Of a DNA stretch of 64,000 bases, positions 1 through 8,599 are shown piece by piece (position 1 is the stretch's first letter; each line of letters starts with the position of its first letter). A model generated the notes under the pieces. It was not told the origin of the DNA and searched no databases. It saw only the letters and a list, made by a program, of their open reading frames with translations. Position numbers and translations under genes: made by a program. This DNA is from CAZWDL01 sp964632995 (GTDB lineage: Bacteria; Bacteroidota; Bacteroidia; Chitinophagales; Saprospiraceae): contig CAZWDL010000002.1 in NCBI GenBank assembly GCA_964632995.1, positions 1 to 64,000 of the forward strand, written 5' to 3'.

Positions 1-243
1 GACAAAAAAATAGCCTATAATAAATTCTGAACACTTAAATGAAACAGCCTCTTACTATCCGTTAGGGGCATTAGCCGGCTCGCCTCAGAGCCTATCCCAC
101 TACTCCGGCCAAAAACGGGGCAAAAAGACCTGGCGCTGATAAAACGCCTAACAATCATTCCTTTTTACGTCTCCAGGTCCAAAATTGTTCTAGAATCAAG
201 GCTCGAACTGACATCTTAGCCTTCTCTCTCCCAAAAAGAGGGC

Positions 244-1095
244 TCATTCTCGGCCGCCGGAAAACCGAAAGGAACACCATTCTCCTTTATAGGTCCGCTC
301 TTGTAAATGGAAGCCCAGGGAGCGGGCTTCCGCTGCAACCAATACTTCGTCAGTCTTTAAAATGCCCGATATCAATAGTTTTCCGGTAGCCGATAGCTTT
401 TCATATAACGCCGGCAGGGAGGCTAAAATTACATTGCGATTGATATTAGCCAGTATTATATCATACCGTTTACTGGCACAATTTTCCAAATTACCGTGCA
501 CGGCCTTGACTTGAGAAGCAACACCGTTGAGTTCCGCGTTTTCTATCGTATTTTCAAAAGCCGCTGTTTCGATGTCGATCGCTTCGACCCGGCGGGCCCC
601 CATTTTAGCGGCCAGGATAGCGAGAATACCGGTACCACTGCCGTAATCCAAAACCCGTGCCTCACGGCATTCCATTTGCTGCATGAGCTGGATCATCATA
701 AAAGTCGTTTCGTGATGCCCGGTACCGAAAGCCATTTGGGGGTTGATGATCAACTCGTATTTCACCCCCCTTACCGGAGGGTGGAAATCGGCTCGTACCC
801 CACAGAAATCGCCCACCCGGATGGGCTTGAAATTGGCCTCCCAGACGGCGTTCCAATTTCGTTGCGGCAATCGCTTCACCACATAATGAAAAGGATAGTT
901 TTGCTGAAGGCTCGACAGCGCCTCCTCTACGGCCAGCTGATCGGCAGAAGCCGGCAAAAATGCGTGTAATCCCTTTTCTGTCTCCTCAAAACTATCGAAT
1001 TCCGTTTCACTGAGATAGGCCAGTAAAATATCCCGCCACTCAGGCGCAACGGCAATCGCATATTGATAATAAACCATTGAATCGTTTAATTCCAC
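244..1095 (-). CDS. prmA: Ribosomal protein L11 methyltransferase PrmA
   Basis: SAM-dependent methyltransferase of the family that methylates ribosomal protein L11 in the cytoplasm. The 283 residues are the usual length. Seen: the PrmA signature MAFGTGHHET at residues 121-130, the class I SAM-binding motif VLDYGSGTG at 148-156, and LANIN at 215-219 in the catalytic position. The first ~60 residues are the small N-terminal domain expected to recognise L11. The start used lies 8 bp after the folD stop. A second Met at 1077 (MVYYQYAIAV) fits the family start equally well, so the first six residues are uncertain. It is the downstream gene of a two-gene minus-strand operon with folD. Confidence 0.93.
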   Translation of the reverse strand: MELNDSMVYYQYAIAVAPEWRDILLAYLSETEFDSFEETEKGLHAFLPASADQLAVEEALSSLQQNYPFHYVVKRLPQRNWNAVWEANFKPIRVGDFCGVRADFHPPVRGVKYELIINPQMAFGTGHHETTFMMIQLMQQMECREARVLDYGSGTGILAILAAKMGARRVEAIDIETAAFENTIENAELNGVASQVKAVHGNLENCASKRYDIILANINRNVILASLPALYEKLSATGKLLISGILKTDEVLVAAEARSLGFHLQERTYKGEWCSFRFSGGRE

Positions 1096-1103
1096 CTTTT
1101 TAA

Positions 1104-1985
1104 TTAACCGTACACTTCTCCCTTGTTGGCCTTAAGGGTATTCATTAACAGGGATACTACGGTTAGCTGCCCGACCCCTCCCGGTACCGGTGTGAGGTAT
1201 CCGGCTTTTCCCGAAACTTCCTCAAAAGCCACGTCCCCACAAAGCCGGTATCCCTTTTTCGCACTGGGGTCTTCCACGCGATTAATCCCCACATCAATGA
1301 TAACAGCTCCTTGTTTCACCATATCAGCGGTGACGAAGTTTGGCCGGCCGATAGCAGCAATGATGATGTCGGCCCGGCGGGTGTGATCGCCCAGGTTTTT
1401 AGTACGGCTGTGACAAACCGTTACGGTGGCGTTTCCCGGATAAGCCTTGCGGGAAAGCAGAATACCCATCGGGGTGCCGACGATATTACTCCGGCCGATA
1501 ACCACCACCTCCTTTCCTTCCGTAGGGATCTCGTACCGGCGAATCATCTCCAGAATTCCCGCCGGTGTAGCCGGCAGGTAGCAAGGCATCCCCTGGGCCA
1601 TCCGACCGAAGTTCGTTGGATGAAAACCATCCACATCTTTTCGCGGATCGATGGCCAGCGTGATCTGCTCTTCTTCAATATGCTTCGGCAAGGGCAACTG
1701 AACGATAAAACCGTCAATACTATCATCCCGGTTTAAATCATGAACAATGGCAATTAACGCTTCCTGACTGATATCGGCCGGCCTTCTGATTAAAGTCGAG
1801 TCAAATCCCACTCTTTCACAGGAACGCACCTTATTGCGCACATAAACCTCGCTGGCCGGATCTTCCCCTACCAAGACCGCTGCCAGGTGGGGTGCGCGGT
1901 GGCCGGCGGCCTTCCGGTGGTTCACTTCTTCAGCCAATTCTTCTTTTATCTCCTTAGCCAGTTGTCTTCCGTTTAGTAATTCCAT
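1104..1985 (-). CDS. folD: Bifunctional methylenetetrahydrofolate dehydrogenase / cyclohydrolase FolD
   Basis: Converts 5,10-methylene-THF to 10-formyl-THF in one-carbon metabolism, in the cytoplasm. 293 residues from the chosen start. Seen: PASEVYVRNK at residues 43-52 with the catalytic Tyr48 and Lys52, QLPLPKHI and DVDGFHPTN in the substrate site, GRSNIVGTP in the NADP Rossmann domain, and PVPGGVGQLT near the C-terminus. The reading frame is open seven codons further upstream (to 2006), but MELLNGRQLA at 1985 is where family members begin. It leads the operon with prmA. No perfect minus-strand TAnnTTTG element was seen upstream. Confidence 0.95.
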   Translation of the reverse strand: MELLNGRQLAKEIKEELAEEVNHRKAAGHRAPHLAAVLVGEDPASEVYVRNKVRSCERVGFDSTLIRRPADISQEALIAIVHDLNRDDSIDGFIVQLPLPKHIEEEQITLAIDPRKDVDGFHPTNFGRMAQGMPCYLPATPAGILEMIRRYEIPTEGKEVVVIGRSNIVGTPMGILLSRKAYPGNATVTVCHSRTKNLGDHTRRADIIIAAIGRPNFVTADMVKQGAVIIDVGINRVEDPSAKKGYRLCGDVAFEEVSGKAGYLTPVPGGVGQLTVVSLLMNTLKANKGEVYG

Positions 1986-2424
1986 CGTAGAGTCTCGTAG
2001 TTGCATTTTTTAAATAGAAAAAGAAAAAATTCAATCGTATCTTTATAAAAAAAACAACTGTGGGGGTTATTTTCTCCCTTCGCTGTTTTCCCGGACAATA
2101 TCCATTTTTTTTGGAAAAGATTAAACTAAGAGGTTAAAGTTGACATTGGATTTTTTTGTTTCTTTCTTTTTTGTTTACTTTAAAATTGAAAATACGACGA
2201 CCCAAGGCTCCGTGCCCCCAGCCGTCAGCCCGGGAAGGAAGCGCCCCAGTAACCAGACAAGCAACTATCCATCCATCTCCAAGTTACTGAGTTTAAAATC
2301 AGCTTTTGCAACGTGCGCCTTTCCGGAATAGCAATGTATTTCTGCTCTTACATAAATACATTGCATGGTGTATCTTTGCCACTCGTAGTCTCAATTACTA
2401 AAAATAGTTGCAAAATCCGTCCCG
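1986..2424. other. Divergent intergenic region between folD and the adhesin gene
   Basis: 439 bp without a convincing protein gene. It holds an AT-rich stretch (2005-2200), a GC-rich segment at about 2200-2260 with a weak resemblance to the SRP RNA core (see findings), an 11-bp perfect inverted repeat at 2331-2364, and a TATCTTTG promoter element at 2371-2378 serving the adhesin gene. Confidence 0.7.
2331..2378 (+). promoter_or_regulatory. Promoter of the adhesin gene with an operator-like palindrome
   Basis: TATCTTTG at 2371-2378 is a perfect match to the Bacteroidota -7 element TAnnTTTG, which puts transcription start near 2382, about 42 nt before the adhesin ATG. Immediately upstream lies a perfect 11-bp inverted repeat (2331-2341 and 2354-2364, loop 12) that covers the place where the -33 element should be. 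No TTTG is found there. This suggests an operator or an activator site (inference). Confidence 0.55.
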
Positions 2425-5400
2425 ATGGAGATTTTGAAATCATTGCTTCCCTCGGTTTGCCGGGCTTTTCACTCCGGCTTGCCAATTATTGTCTTCACCC
2501 TGAGCTCAGGAATGCTCTTCAGTCAGGATTTTACGATTGATCAGGGCGAGCGCATCGTCACCTGTGAAGGTTTTTTCTTTGACAGCGGAGGACAGGATAG
2601 TTCCTACGGAGCGAATGAAAGCCATTCTATTACTTTTTGCAGCGATCAGGCTTCCGGTTCACATATCCAATTGGTTTTTTCGGCGCCAGACCTGGACCCC
2701 GGTGATCAGCTTTGCTTTTACGACGGTGAGGACGACAGCGCTCCCCAACTTTCCTGCGCACGGGACTTTCTACCGGGCAGTCCCTTTATCATTCAGGCAA
2801 CGGCTGCCAATAGCAGTGGTTGCCTAACGATTACTTTTGAATCCGACGGCAGCCGTCAGGGCAAAGGGTGGGCCGCCAATATCAACTGTATTCCCGCCTG
2901 CCAGAATATTCAGGCAGAACTCATAGAAACCTCACCGGAGATCGTTCCGCTCGACACGGGCTATATCGACACCTGCCCGGGGCAACGCATTTCACTAAAA
3001 GCGCAAGGGGTCTATCCACAGAACGGGGTGGCCTACCAGCACTCTGATTCCAGTGCCCGCTTTGAATGGAACTTTGGTGACGGCGCCCTTGCGGTAGGTC
3101 CGGAAGTATCGCACGAATATCGCAATCCTGGAGGCTATACTGTTCAACTTGTCATCAGGGATCAGTTCGGTTGCCGAAGTACAAATTTTATCAATCAGCG
3201 GGTTCGTGTATCTACTCGGCCGAACTTCCAAACCGCCGGTGACATCCCCCCACAGATATGTGCAAAGGACACCTTGGCCCTCAATGCCGTAGTCAACCGC
3301 CTCGACAACAGCAAGTCCGTCTCCGCTGTATCTACTGAAGGTAGCTTTCAGTTCGGCGGCATTCGTTCGGATTCCCTGCCCCTGCCGGATGGAACCGGTA
3401 CTGCCTACCAAACCAGTATCGAATTCAGTGATTTCCTTCCTGGTCAAACCCTGACTGATGTCGACGAGTTACTGGGTATCTGCCTGAATATCGAGCATTC
3501 CTGGATGCGCGACCTGGAGATCAGCCTACAATGTCCTGACGGCCGGGACGTATTGCTCCACGATCATCGCGGCCAGGTCGGAGGCTCTGTATTTCTAGGC
3601 ATCCCCGACGATAATGATAACTTTTCTATCCGACCGGGCGAAGGGTTCGACTATTGCTGGACCCCCGACGCTACACGCCCCAATTGGCTCGATTACGCCA
3701 ACGAAAATACACCACGCACACTCCCGGAAGGTGATTATCAATCTGTGGAAACCTTAGAAGAACTTGTCGGCTGTCCCCTCAACGGAGAGTGGACTATGCG
3801 CGTAGAAGATCTGTGGGGACAGGACAACGGTTTTATTTTCTCCTGGGGCATCAACTTTGATCCGGCTCTGTTTCCCAACCTGGAAACCTTTACTCCGGAA
3901 ATCATCGACTTTGGCTGGGAAGAGGCGCCTTATGTCTTCTTTGAAAGTAAAGATTCACTGGCTGCCGCCCCGAAAAATGCGGGACAGGCCTGTTACACTT
4001 TTGAAACGCTTAACAACTATGGCTGCAACTTTGATACGGTCGTTTGTGTACAGGTACTTCCCGTCACCCATCCCGATTGCTACGACTGCCAGTCTGAGCT
4101 GACGGCTACTCCTGATACCGCTATCTGTGAAGGTGAACAAGTTTTTTTCGATGTCAGTGTCGAAAGCAATCTCGACACCAACCTGGTTTTTGAAATATTC
4201 CCCGACTATCCCATCGGCGCCTCCAACCATCCTCCCGAAGACCCCTATGTATCCACCCTTGATATCAGCAGCGTGCAGTCTGGAAGTATCACGGATGCTG
4301 AGTCACAAGTCCTTTCGGTGTGCGCGGAAATGGAAACGGACTGGACGGGTGATATCGACCTCATACTTCGGGCCCCCAATGGGCAGGAGCTGCTTCTTTC
4401 CGGAGGTAATGGTGGAGAGGGAGACAATTTTTCCGGAACCTGTTTCACTCCTTCAGCCACCGTTCCTATTAGCGCGGGAACCGCTCCATTTAATGGCAGT
4501 TTTCAACCTGATGGCGATTGGAGTGTACTCAACGGCGCCCCGCTGAATGGCGAGTGGAGCCTCGTCGTCTCCGACGCCGCCGGCCCAAACGAGCAGGGGC
4601 GTTTACTGCAATGGTCGATCACCTTTGTATCGACCAACGAAGTCACCTATTTCTGGGCCCCCTCGGCCGGTTTGTCCTGCACGGATTGTTCAAACCCGGT
4701 GGCTATGCCTTCCTCCACTACCGACTACATTGTCACTGCCAGTGACCTGTATGGCTGCATTGAGACCGATACCACGATCGTAGCCATCGCCTCAGATGAT
4801 ACACCGCCTGACGTAACTTGTACTGTTTCTGATGAAGATCAGGAAATCACCTTTTCCTGGTCGCCTAACGGTGACCGGTTTGAGCATCAGCTTCTGCGCA
4901 ACGGCGCCCCCGAAGGATGGGTTCCGCAACCGACCGGAAATACAGTGACTTTCAGTAATCTCGAACGCCGTGATGAGCTCACCCTGCAACTGCGCTATTA
5001 CCTGGGTAATACACCCGAAAATTGCAGCTTCGAAATCAGCGAAGCTACTTGCACCTATATGCCTTGTGATTTGGAGGCGCAGTTGCTGGAAGGCCCCTCC
5101 CCTCTTGACTGCTACGGAGATAGCAACGCCACCGTAAGCATCGGTGCAACAGGAGGAGACGCGCCTTATAGGTACTCCCTCGATGACAGCAACAACACAC
5201 AGGAGACGGGCTCCTTTTCCGGATTATCCAGTGGCGAACATTTCGTTGTAGTCCGGGATACCGGTATCTGCGTAGATACCGTTCGCTTCGCCGTAACCCA
5301 ACCCGATAGCCTGACGGCCGACATGACCCAGGTCAGTCAGGGATGCCCCGGCGCCAGAGATAACCAGGCTACCGTAACTGCTACCGGAGGTAACGGAGGC

Positions 5401-7011
5401 TTTAACTTCCAGTGGAGCGATGGACAAACGACCTCCACCGCCGTAAACCTCGACTCCCTTAACTATGGCGTTACTGTTACCGATGCCAGAGGCTGTAGCG
5501 CAAGCGATACCCTGACTATGGAGGATCTTCCCAGCTTCAACCCCAACGTCATCCAGTCTTCTCCAACCTGCTTCGGGGATTCTGACGGACAGCTGGCGGT
5601 CAATTTTGTAGAAGGCGGACTGAGTCAGGATCCAACTGATTACCGCTTTCAATGGAGCACCGGCGATACCACCCGGGTAGTGGAAAACCTGACCGGCGGC
5701 TTGTCTTACCGGATAACGGTCACAAGTCAGCAAAACTGTGTAGTGGAAGTAGAGCGCGTACTCCGCCAACCTTCGCAGATCACCTTTGACCTGCAAACCA
5801 ATGATATAATCTGTTCCGTGGACCAGAGCGGTTCGGTTTCCGTTGTCAATGTTCAGGGAGATAATGACAACTTCAGCTATCAGTGGAGCCCTAATACCAG
5901 AAACCAGATCGGCCCTAAGGCGAACAATCTCTCACCGGGCAGTTATACCGTCACGGTAACCGACGAAGAGGGTTGCTTCAATACCGGCAGTATCACACTC
6001 CAAGCCCCTGATGAAATCAATCTAGATATTGCAAAGACCGACAACGCCTGCTTCGGTTCACAGGAGGGACGCATACGGGTTTCCCTGAGTGGTGGTACGG
6101 CGCCCTATCAGCTACAGTGGTCTAATGGTGCTACCGGTTCTACGCTGGAACAGCTTCCCGCCGGCGACTATACGCTGAGCATCACTGATGACAAGGGGTG
6201 CCAGAAAGAACAGGTAATCAGCATTGAAGAACCGCCTTTACTCACAGTCAATGTGCTTCCCGAGGCGCCAACCTGTTTCGGACAACGGAACGGCTCCATT
6301 TCCCTAGAAGTACAGGGAGGCACGCCTCCCTATCTCTTCAGCCTCGACAACCAGACCTTTAACGGCTCCAATATTTTCCTCGGTTTGGGAGCTGGAGAAT
6401 ACACTGTTTATGTAAAAGACGGGCAAGGTTGTATTTTTCTCGACCGCATCACCCTGGAAGACCCGCCGAGGTTCAGCGTCTATGCCGGTCCTGACCAATC
6501 CATCATCCTCGGTGACAGCATCCAGCTCATGGCTTCCAGCGAAAATGGAGAAGGTGGGGTCACCTATCTTTGGAATGCTCCTTACGAAGGCACCCTGAAC
6601 TGCACTGAGTGTTCAGATCCCCTTTCCACAACGGTCAACACCATCACCTATGAACTGTACGGTATCGACGGGCGAGGCTGTGAGTCCAATGACTTCATCA
6701 ATATCACGGTTGAGAAGTCACGGGTGGTGGAAGTACCCACCGGCTTTACCCCTAATCAGGATGGGCAGAATGACATCCTGCTGGTCCACGGCCAACCCGG
6801 CACCTTGGTACGGCTCTTCCGCGTGTATGACCGCTGGGGAGAACTGCTCTACGAAATGCGCGATTTTGAAGTCAACGATCCCAATACCGGCTGGGACGGC
6901 ACCTTCCGCGGACAGGATATGAACGGCGGCGTTTTTGTTTGGTACGTAGAAATTGAATACATAGACGGCGTAACTGATTTTTTCCACGGACACACTACGC
7001 TCATCCGATAA
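2425..7011 (+). CDS. Large secreted adhesin: CUB, PKD, two P-domains, SprB repeats, CHU_C terminus
   Basis: 1528-residue cell-surface protein, probably T9SS-exported. An N-terminal signal peptide ends near LFSQ (residues ~1-33). Domains in order: a CUB-like domain (~40-155); a PKD domain (FEWNFGDG, ~205-265); a proprotein-convertase P-domain (~335-485, ending in NGEWTMRV..GFIFSWGINF); a second P-domain (~590-775, NGEWSLVV..LLQWSITF); at least four to five SprB-type repeats (~925-1420, each beginning with a CFG or CYG turn and carrying GGTAPY-like motifs); and a C-terminal CHU_C gliding-motility-associated domain from PTGFTPNQDGQND to the end. SprB repeats and CHU_C occur in gliding adhesins of the phylum. 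The PorP/SprF gene follows 60 bp later on the same strand, matching the usual adhesin-SprF pairing. The ligand is unknown. A role in adhesion or gliding is inference. Confidence 0.85.
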   Translation: MEILKSLLPSVCRAFHSGLPIIVFTLSSGMLFSQDFTIDQGERIVTCEGFFFDSGGQDSSYGANESHSITFCSDQASGSHIQLVFSAPDLDPGDQLCFYDGEDDSAPQLSCARDFLPGSPFIIQATAANSSGCLTITFESDGSRQGKGWAANINCIPACQNIQAELIETSPEIVPLDTGYIDTCPGQRISLKAQGVYPQNGVAYQHSDSSARFEWNFGDGALAVGPEVSHEYRNPGGYTVQLVIRDQFGCRSTNFINQRVRVSTRPNFQTAGDIPPQICAKDTLALNAVVNRLDNSKSVSAVSTEGSFQFGGIRSDSLPLPDGTGTAYQTSIEFSDFLPGQTLTDVDELLGICLNIEHSWMRDLEISLQCPDGRDVLLHDHRGQVGGSVFLGIPDDNDNFSIRPGEGFDYCWTPDATRPNWLDYANENTPRTLPEGDYQSVETLEELVGCPLNGEWTMRVEDLWGQDNGFIFSWGINFDPALFPNLETFTPEIIDFGWEEAPYVFFESKDSLAAAPKNAGQACYTFETLNNYGCNFDTVVCVQVLPVTHPDCYDCQSELTATPDTAICEGEQVFFDVSVESNLDTNLVFEIFPDYPIGASNHPPEDPYVSTLDISSVQSGSITDAESQVLSVCAEMETDWTGDIDLILRAPNGQELLLSGGNGGEGDNFSGTCFTPSATVPISAGTAPFNGSFQPDGDWSVLNGAPLNGEWSLVVSDAAGPNEQGRLLQWSITFVSTNEVTYFWAPSAGLSCTDCSNPVAMPSSTTDYIVTASDLYGCIETDTTIVAIASDDTPPDVTCTVSDEDQEITFSWSPNGDRFEHQLLRNGAPEGWVPQPTGNTVTFSNLERRDELTLQLRYYLGNTPENCSFEISEATCTYMPCDLEAQLLEGPSPLDCYGDSNATVSIGATGGDAPYRYSLDDSNNTQETGSFSGLSSGEHFVVVRDTGICVDTVRFAVTQPDSLTADMTQVSQGCPGARDNQATVTATGGNGGFNFQWSDGQTTSTAVNLDSLNYGVTVTDARGCSASDTLTMEDLPSFNPNVIQSSPTCFGDSDGQLAVNFVEGGLSQDPTDYRFQWSTGDTTRVVENLTGGLSYRITVTSQQNCVVEVERVLRQPSQITFDLQTNDIICSVDQSGSVSVVNVQGDNDNFSYQWSPNTRNQIGPKANNLSPGSYTVTVTDEEGCFNTGSITLQAPDEINLDIAKTDNACFGSQEGRIRVSLSGGTAPYQLQWSNGATGSTLEQLPAGDYTLSITDDKGCQKEQVISIEEPPLLTVNVLPEAPTCFGQRNGSISLEVQGGTPPYLFSLDNQTFNGSNIFLGLGAGEYTVYVKDGQGCIFLDRITLEDPPRFSVYAGPDQSIILGDSIQLMASSENGEGGVTYLWNAPYEGTLNCTECSDPLSTTVNTITYELYGIDGRGCESNDFINITVEKSRVVEVPTGFTPNQDGQNDILLVHGQPGTLVRLFRVYDRWGELLYEMRDFEVNDPNTGWDGTFRGQDMNGGVFVWYVEIEYIDGVTDFFHGHTTLIR

Positions 7012-7071
7012 GCAAGAAATATTCCCTAAACCGGCGAACCGCCATGGTTTTCGCCCTAAGGCACTCGAATT

Positions 7072-8133
7072 ATGCGTTGGAAAATTTACACCTTTCTCTT
7101 AAGCCTGTTTTTCTTTTGTAATGAACTGGTGGATCTAAAGGCACAGGACCCGCGATTCTCTCAATTCTACGCCGCCCCGCTGCACCTGAGCCCGGCGATG
7201 ATTGGCGTTTTTCAGGGTAAAGTACGCTTTACCGCCACCTATCGCGACCAGTATTCCAGCATATTGGAGGACAAAGCATACCGGACCTTCGCCGGAAGTT
7301 TTGACATGCGTTTCCGCACAGTCGATAAGGATTATGTCGGGCTGGGGTTCAGCTTCTCCCGCGATCAAGCCGGCGCTTCGCGCTTTAACCGCACCCAGGG
7401 TAATGCCGGCCTGTCTTTTATGAAGCAACTCGGTGGCAGCCGCTACAGCAGTACAGATCAGTATCTGGTAGCCGGCGCTCAGATAGGCTTTGAACAACGG
7501 GGCTTCGATTCCGACGTCTTATGGTTCTCTAATCAGTTTGATACCGAGGGCGCCTTTATCAACTATAACGCTCCCTCCGGAGAAGGTTTTGATGAAAATC
7601 CGCAACAGATCTTTCTCGATTTCAATGCCGGCCTGCTATGGTACGCTCTTTTTGATGAAAATATGAGTATTTACGCAGGCGGTGCACTCTACCATATCAG
7701 CAAACCGGCCATTTCCTTTCAGGAACAGGGTAACGACCGGCTTTACCGCCGCTGGGTAGCTCATGCCGGTGGAGAATTGCCCCTGGGAACCGGGATGAGC
7801 CTTTTACCGGCCGCCATCTTTATGACGCAGGGGCCATCCACCAGCACCACATTCGGCGGCAACCTCCGCTTTTCCAATCGAGACTGGAGAGAGGTCAAGC
7901 TGCGCGCCGGAGTCTGGGGGCACCTAGCCAACATGAGGGAGCAGGGCATCGGAATGGAATCGGTCATCTTTTCCGCCGTTCTCGAACTGGAAAGATGGGG
8001 TATCGGAATAAGCTATGATGTAACTACTTCCACGCTCGCCAGAGCTAACGACACACGTGGCGGATTGGAGATTTCTCTTATCTACCTGCAACCAGACAAG
8101 GGGCGTCACCGCGTTAACTGCCCGGTATACTAG
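7072..8133 (+). CDS. Type IX secretion PorP/SprF-family outer-membrane protein
   Basis: 353-residue predicted outer-membrane beta-barrel of the PorP/SprF family. Family members hold or help export a partner surface protein made by the neighbouring gene. Seen: a signal peptide ending LKAQ (~residue 25), then the family start DPRFSQFYAAPLHLSPA, alternating amphipathic strands throughout and glycine/aromatic-rich barrel segments. It lies 60 bp downstream of the CHU_C adhesin and is likely co-transcribed with it. The next gene on the strand (lon) begins 466 bp later, so this is probably the operon end. A second family member is at 24960-26084. Which cargo it serves is inferred from adjacency. Confidence 0.87.
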   Translation: MRWKIYTFLLSLFFFCNELVDLKAQDPRFSQFYAAPLHLSPAMIGVFQGKVRFTATYRDQYSSILEDKAYRTFAGSFDMRFRTVDKDYVGLGFSFSRDQAGASRFNRTQGNAGLSFMKQLGGSRYSSTDQYLVAGAQIGFEQRGFDSDVLWFSNQFDTEGAFINYNAPSGEGFDENPQQIFLDFNAGLLWYALFDENMSIYAGGALYHISKPAISFQEQGNDRLYRRWVAHAGGELPLGTGMSLLPAAIFMTQGPSTSTTFGGNLRFSNRDWREVKLRAGVWGHLANMREQGIGMESVIFSAVLELERWGIGISYDVTTSTLARANDTRGGLEISLIYLQPDKGRHRVNCPVY

Positions 8134-8599
8134 TTCTAGCGAACTGAATTAAGACAGATAATAATAGAATTACCGGCCCGCCCGCTAAGCTGGAAGGTTG
8201 TCAGAAGTGAATTTGAAGTAAATGGGCCGGAGACGGTGCTCCAACCCATTTACCTCGGTGTATATCTATACAAACCCGCCATTTATAGTCCTCCATGCCA
8301 AAATTTGTGAATCTTGACTTGCTATTTTTCACATATCCTGACTTGGAGGACTATAGATTGAATCCTGTTCGAGTCTCAGGCCGCCCACTACACTGCCAAT
8401 ATGTCGCAACTCTCAAAGCGATCCGACACAATGTCACGAAATTTCACCCTGTTCCTTCCTTGGCCTGAAAATTGCACATGGTTGCCTGTTCTGGTGGCCA
8501 ACAGTAGGAAAAAAGGCTGCTGCAAAGCTTTACCACTAAAAAAGAAAGTGAGTAAACAAAAGTCTGTTTACAACTTTTAAATGCAAAAAGCAATAATTC
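8134..8599. other. Intergenic region with two large inverted repeats
   Basis: 466 bp with no protein gene. It contains a 9-bp perfect inverted repeat (8218-8226 with 8245-8253, itself holding GGAG/CTCC), a long nested palindrome at 8284-8355, and a 6-bp inverted repeat GTAAAC/GTTTAC (8552-8557, 8566-8571) just before lon that may be an operator. No T-run follows any of the hairpins. Confidence 0.6.
8284..8355. repeat. Nested palindrome, 72 nt
   Basis: Outer arms of 12 bp are perfectly complementary (8284-8295 TATAGTCCTCCA with 8344-8355). Inside are a second pair (TGTGAA and TTCACA) and a near-direct repeat of TGACTTG. The structure would fold as one long interrupted hairpin. It may be a small repeat element or a processed transcript end. 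Confidence 0.6.

Noticed and set aside
5500..6420. CRISPR-like regularly spaced repeats in the adhesin gene
   Set aside because: The periodicity is that of SprB protein repeats in frame, not short DNA repeats with spacers.
8359..8395. tRNA T-arm-like sequence (CCTGTTCGAGTCTCAGG)
   Set aside because: No matching acceptor, D- or anticodon arms upstream; the T-stem has a mismatch. Possibly chance or an old integration scar, not called.
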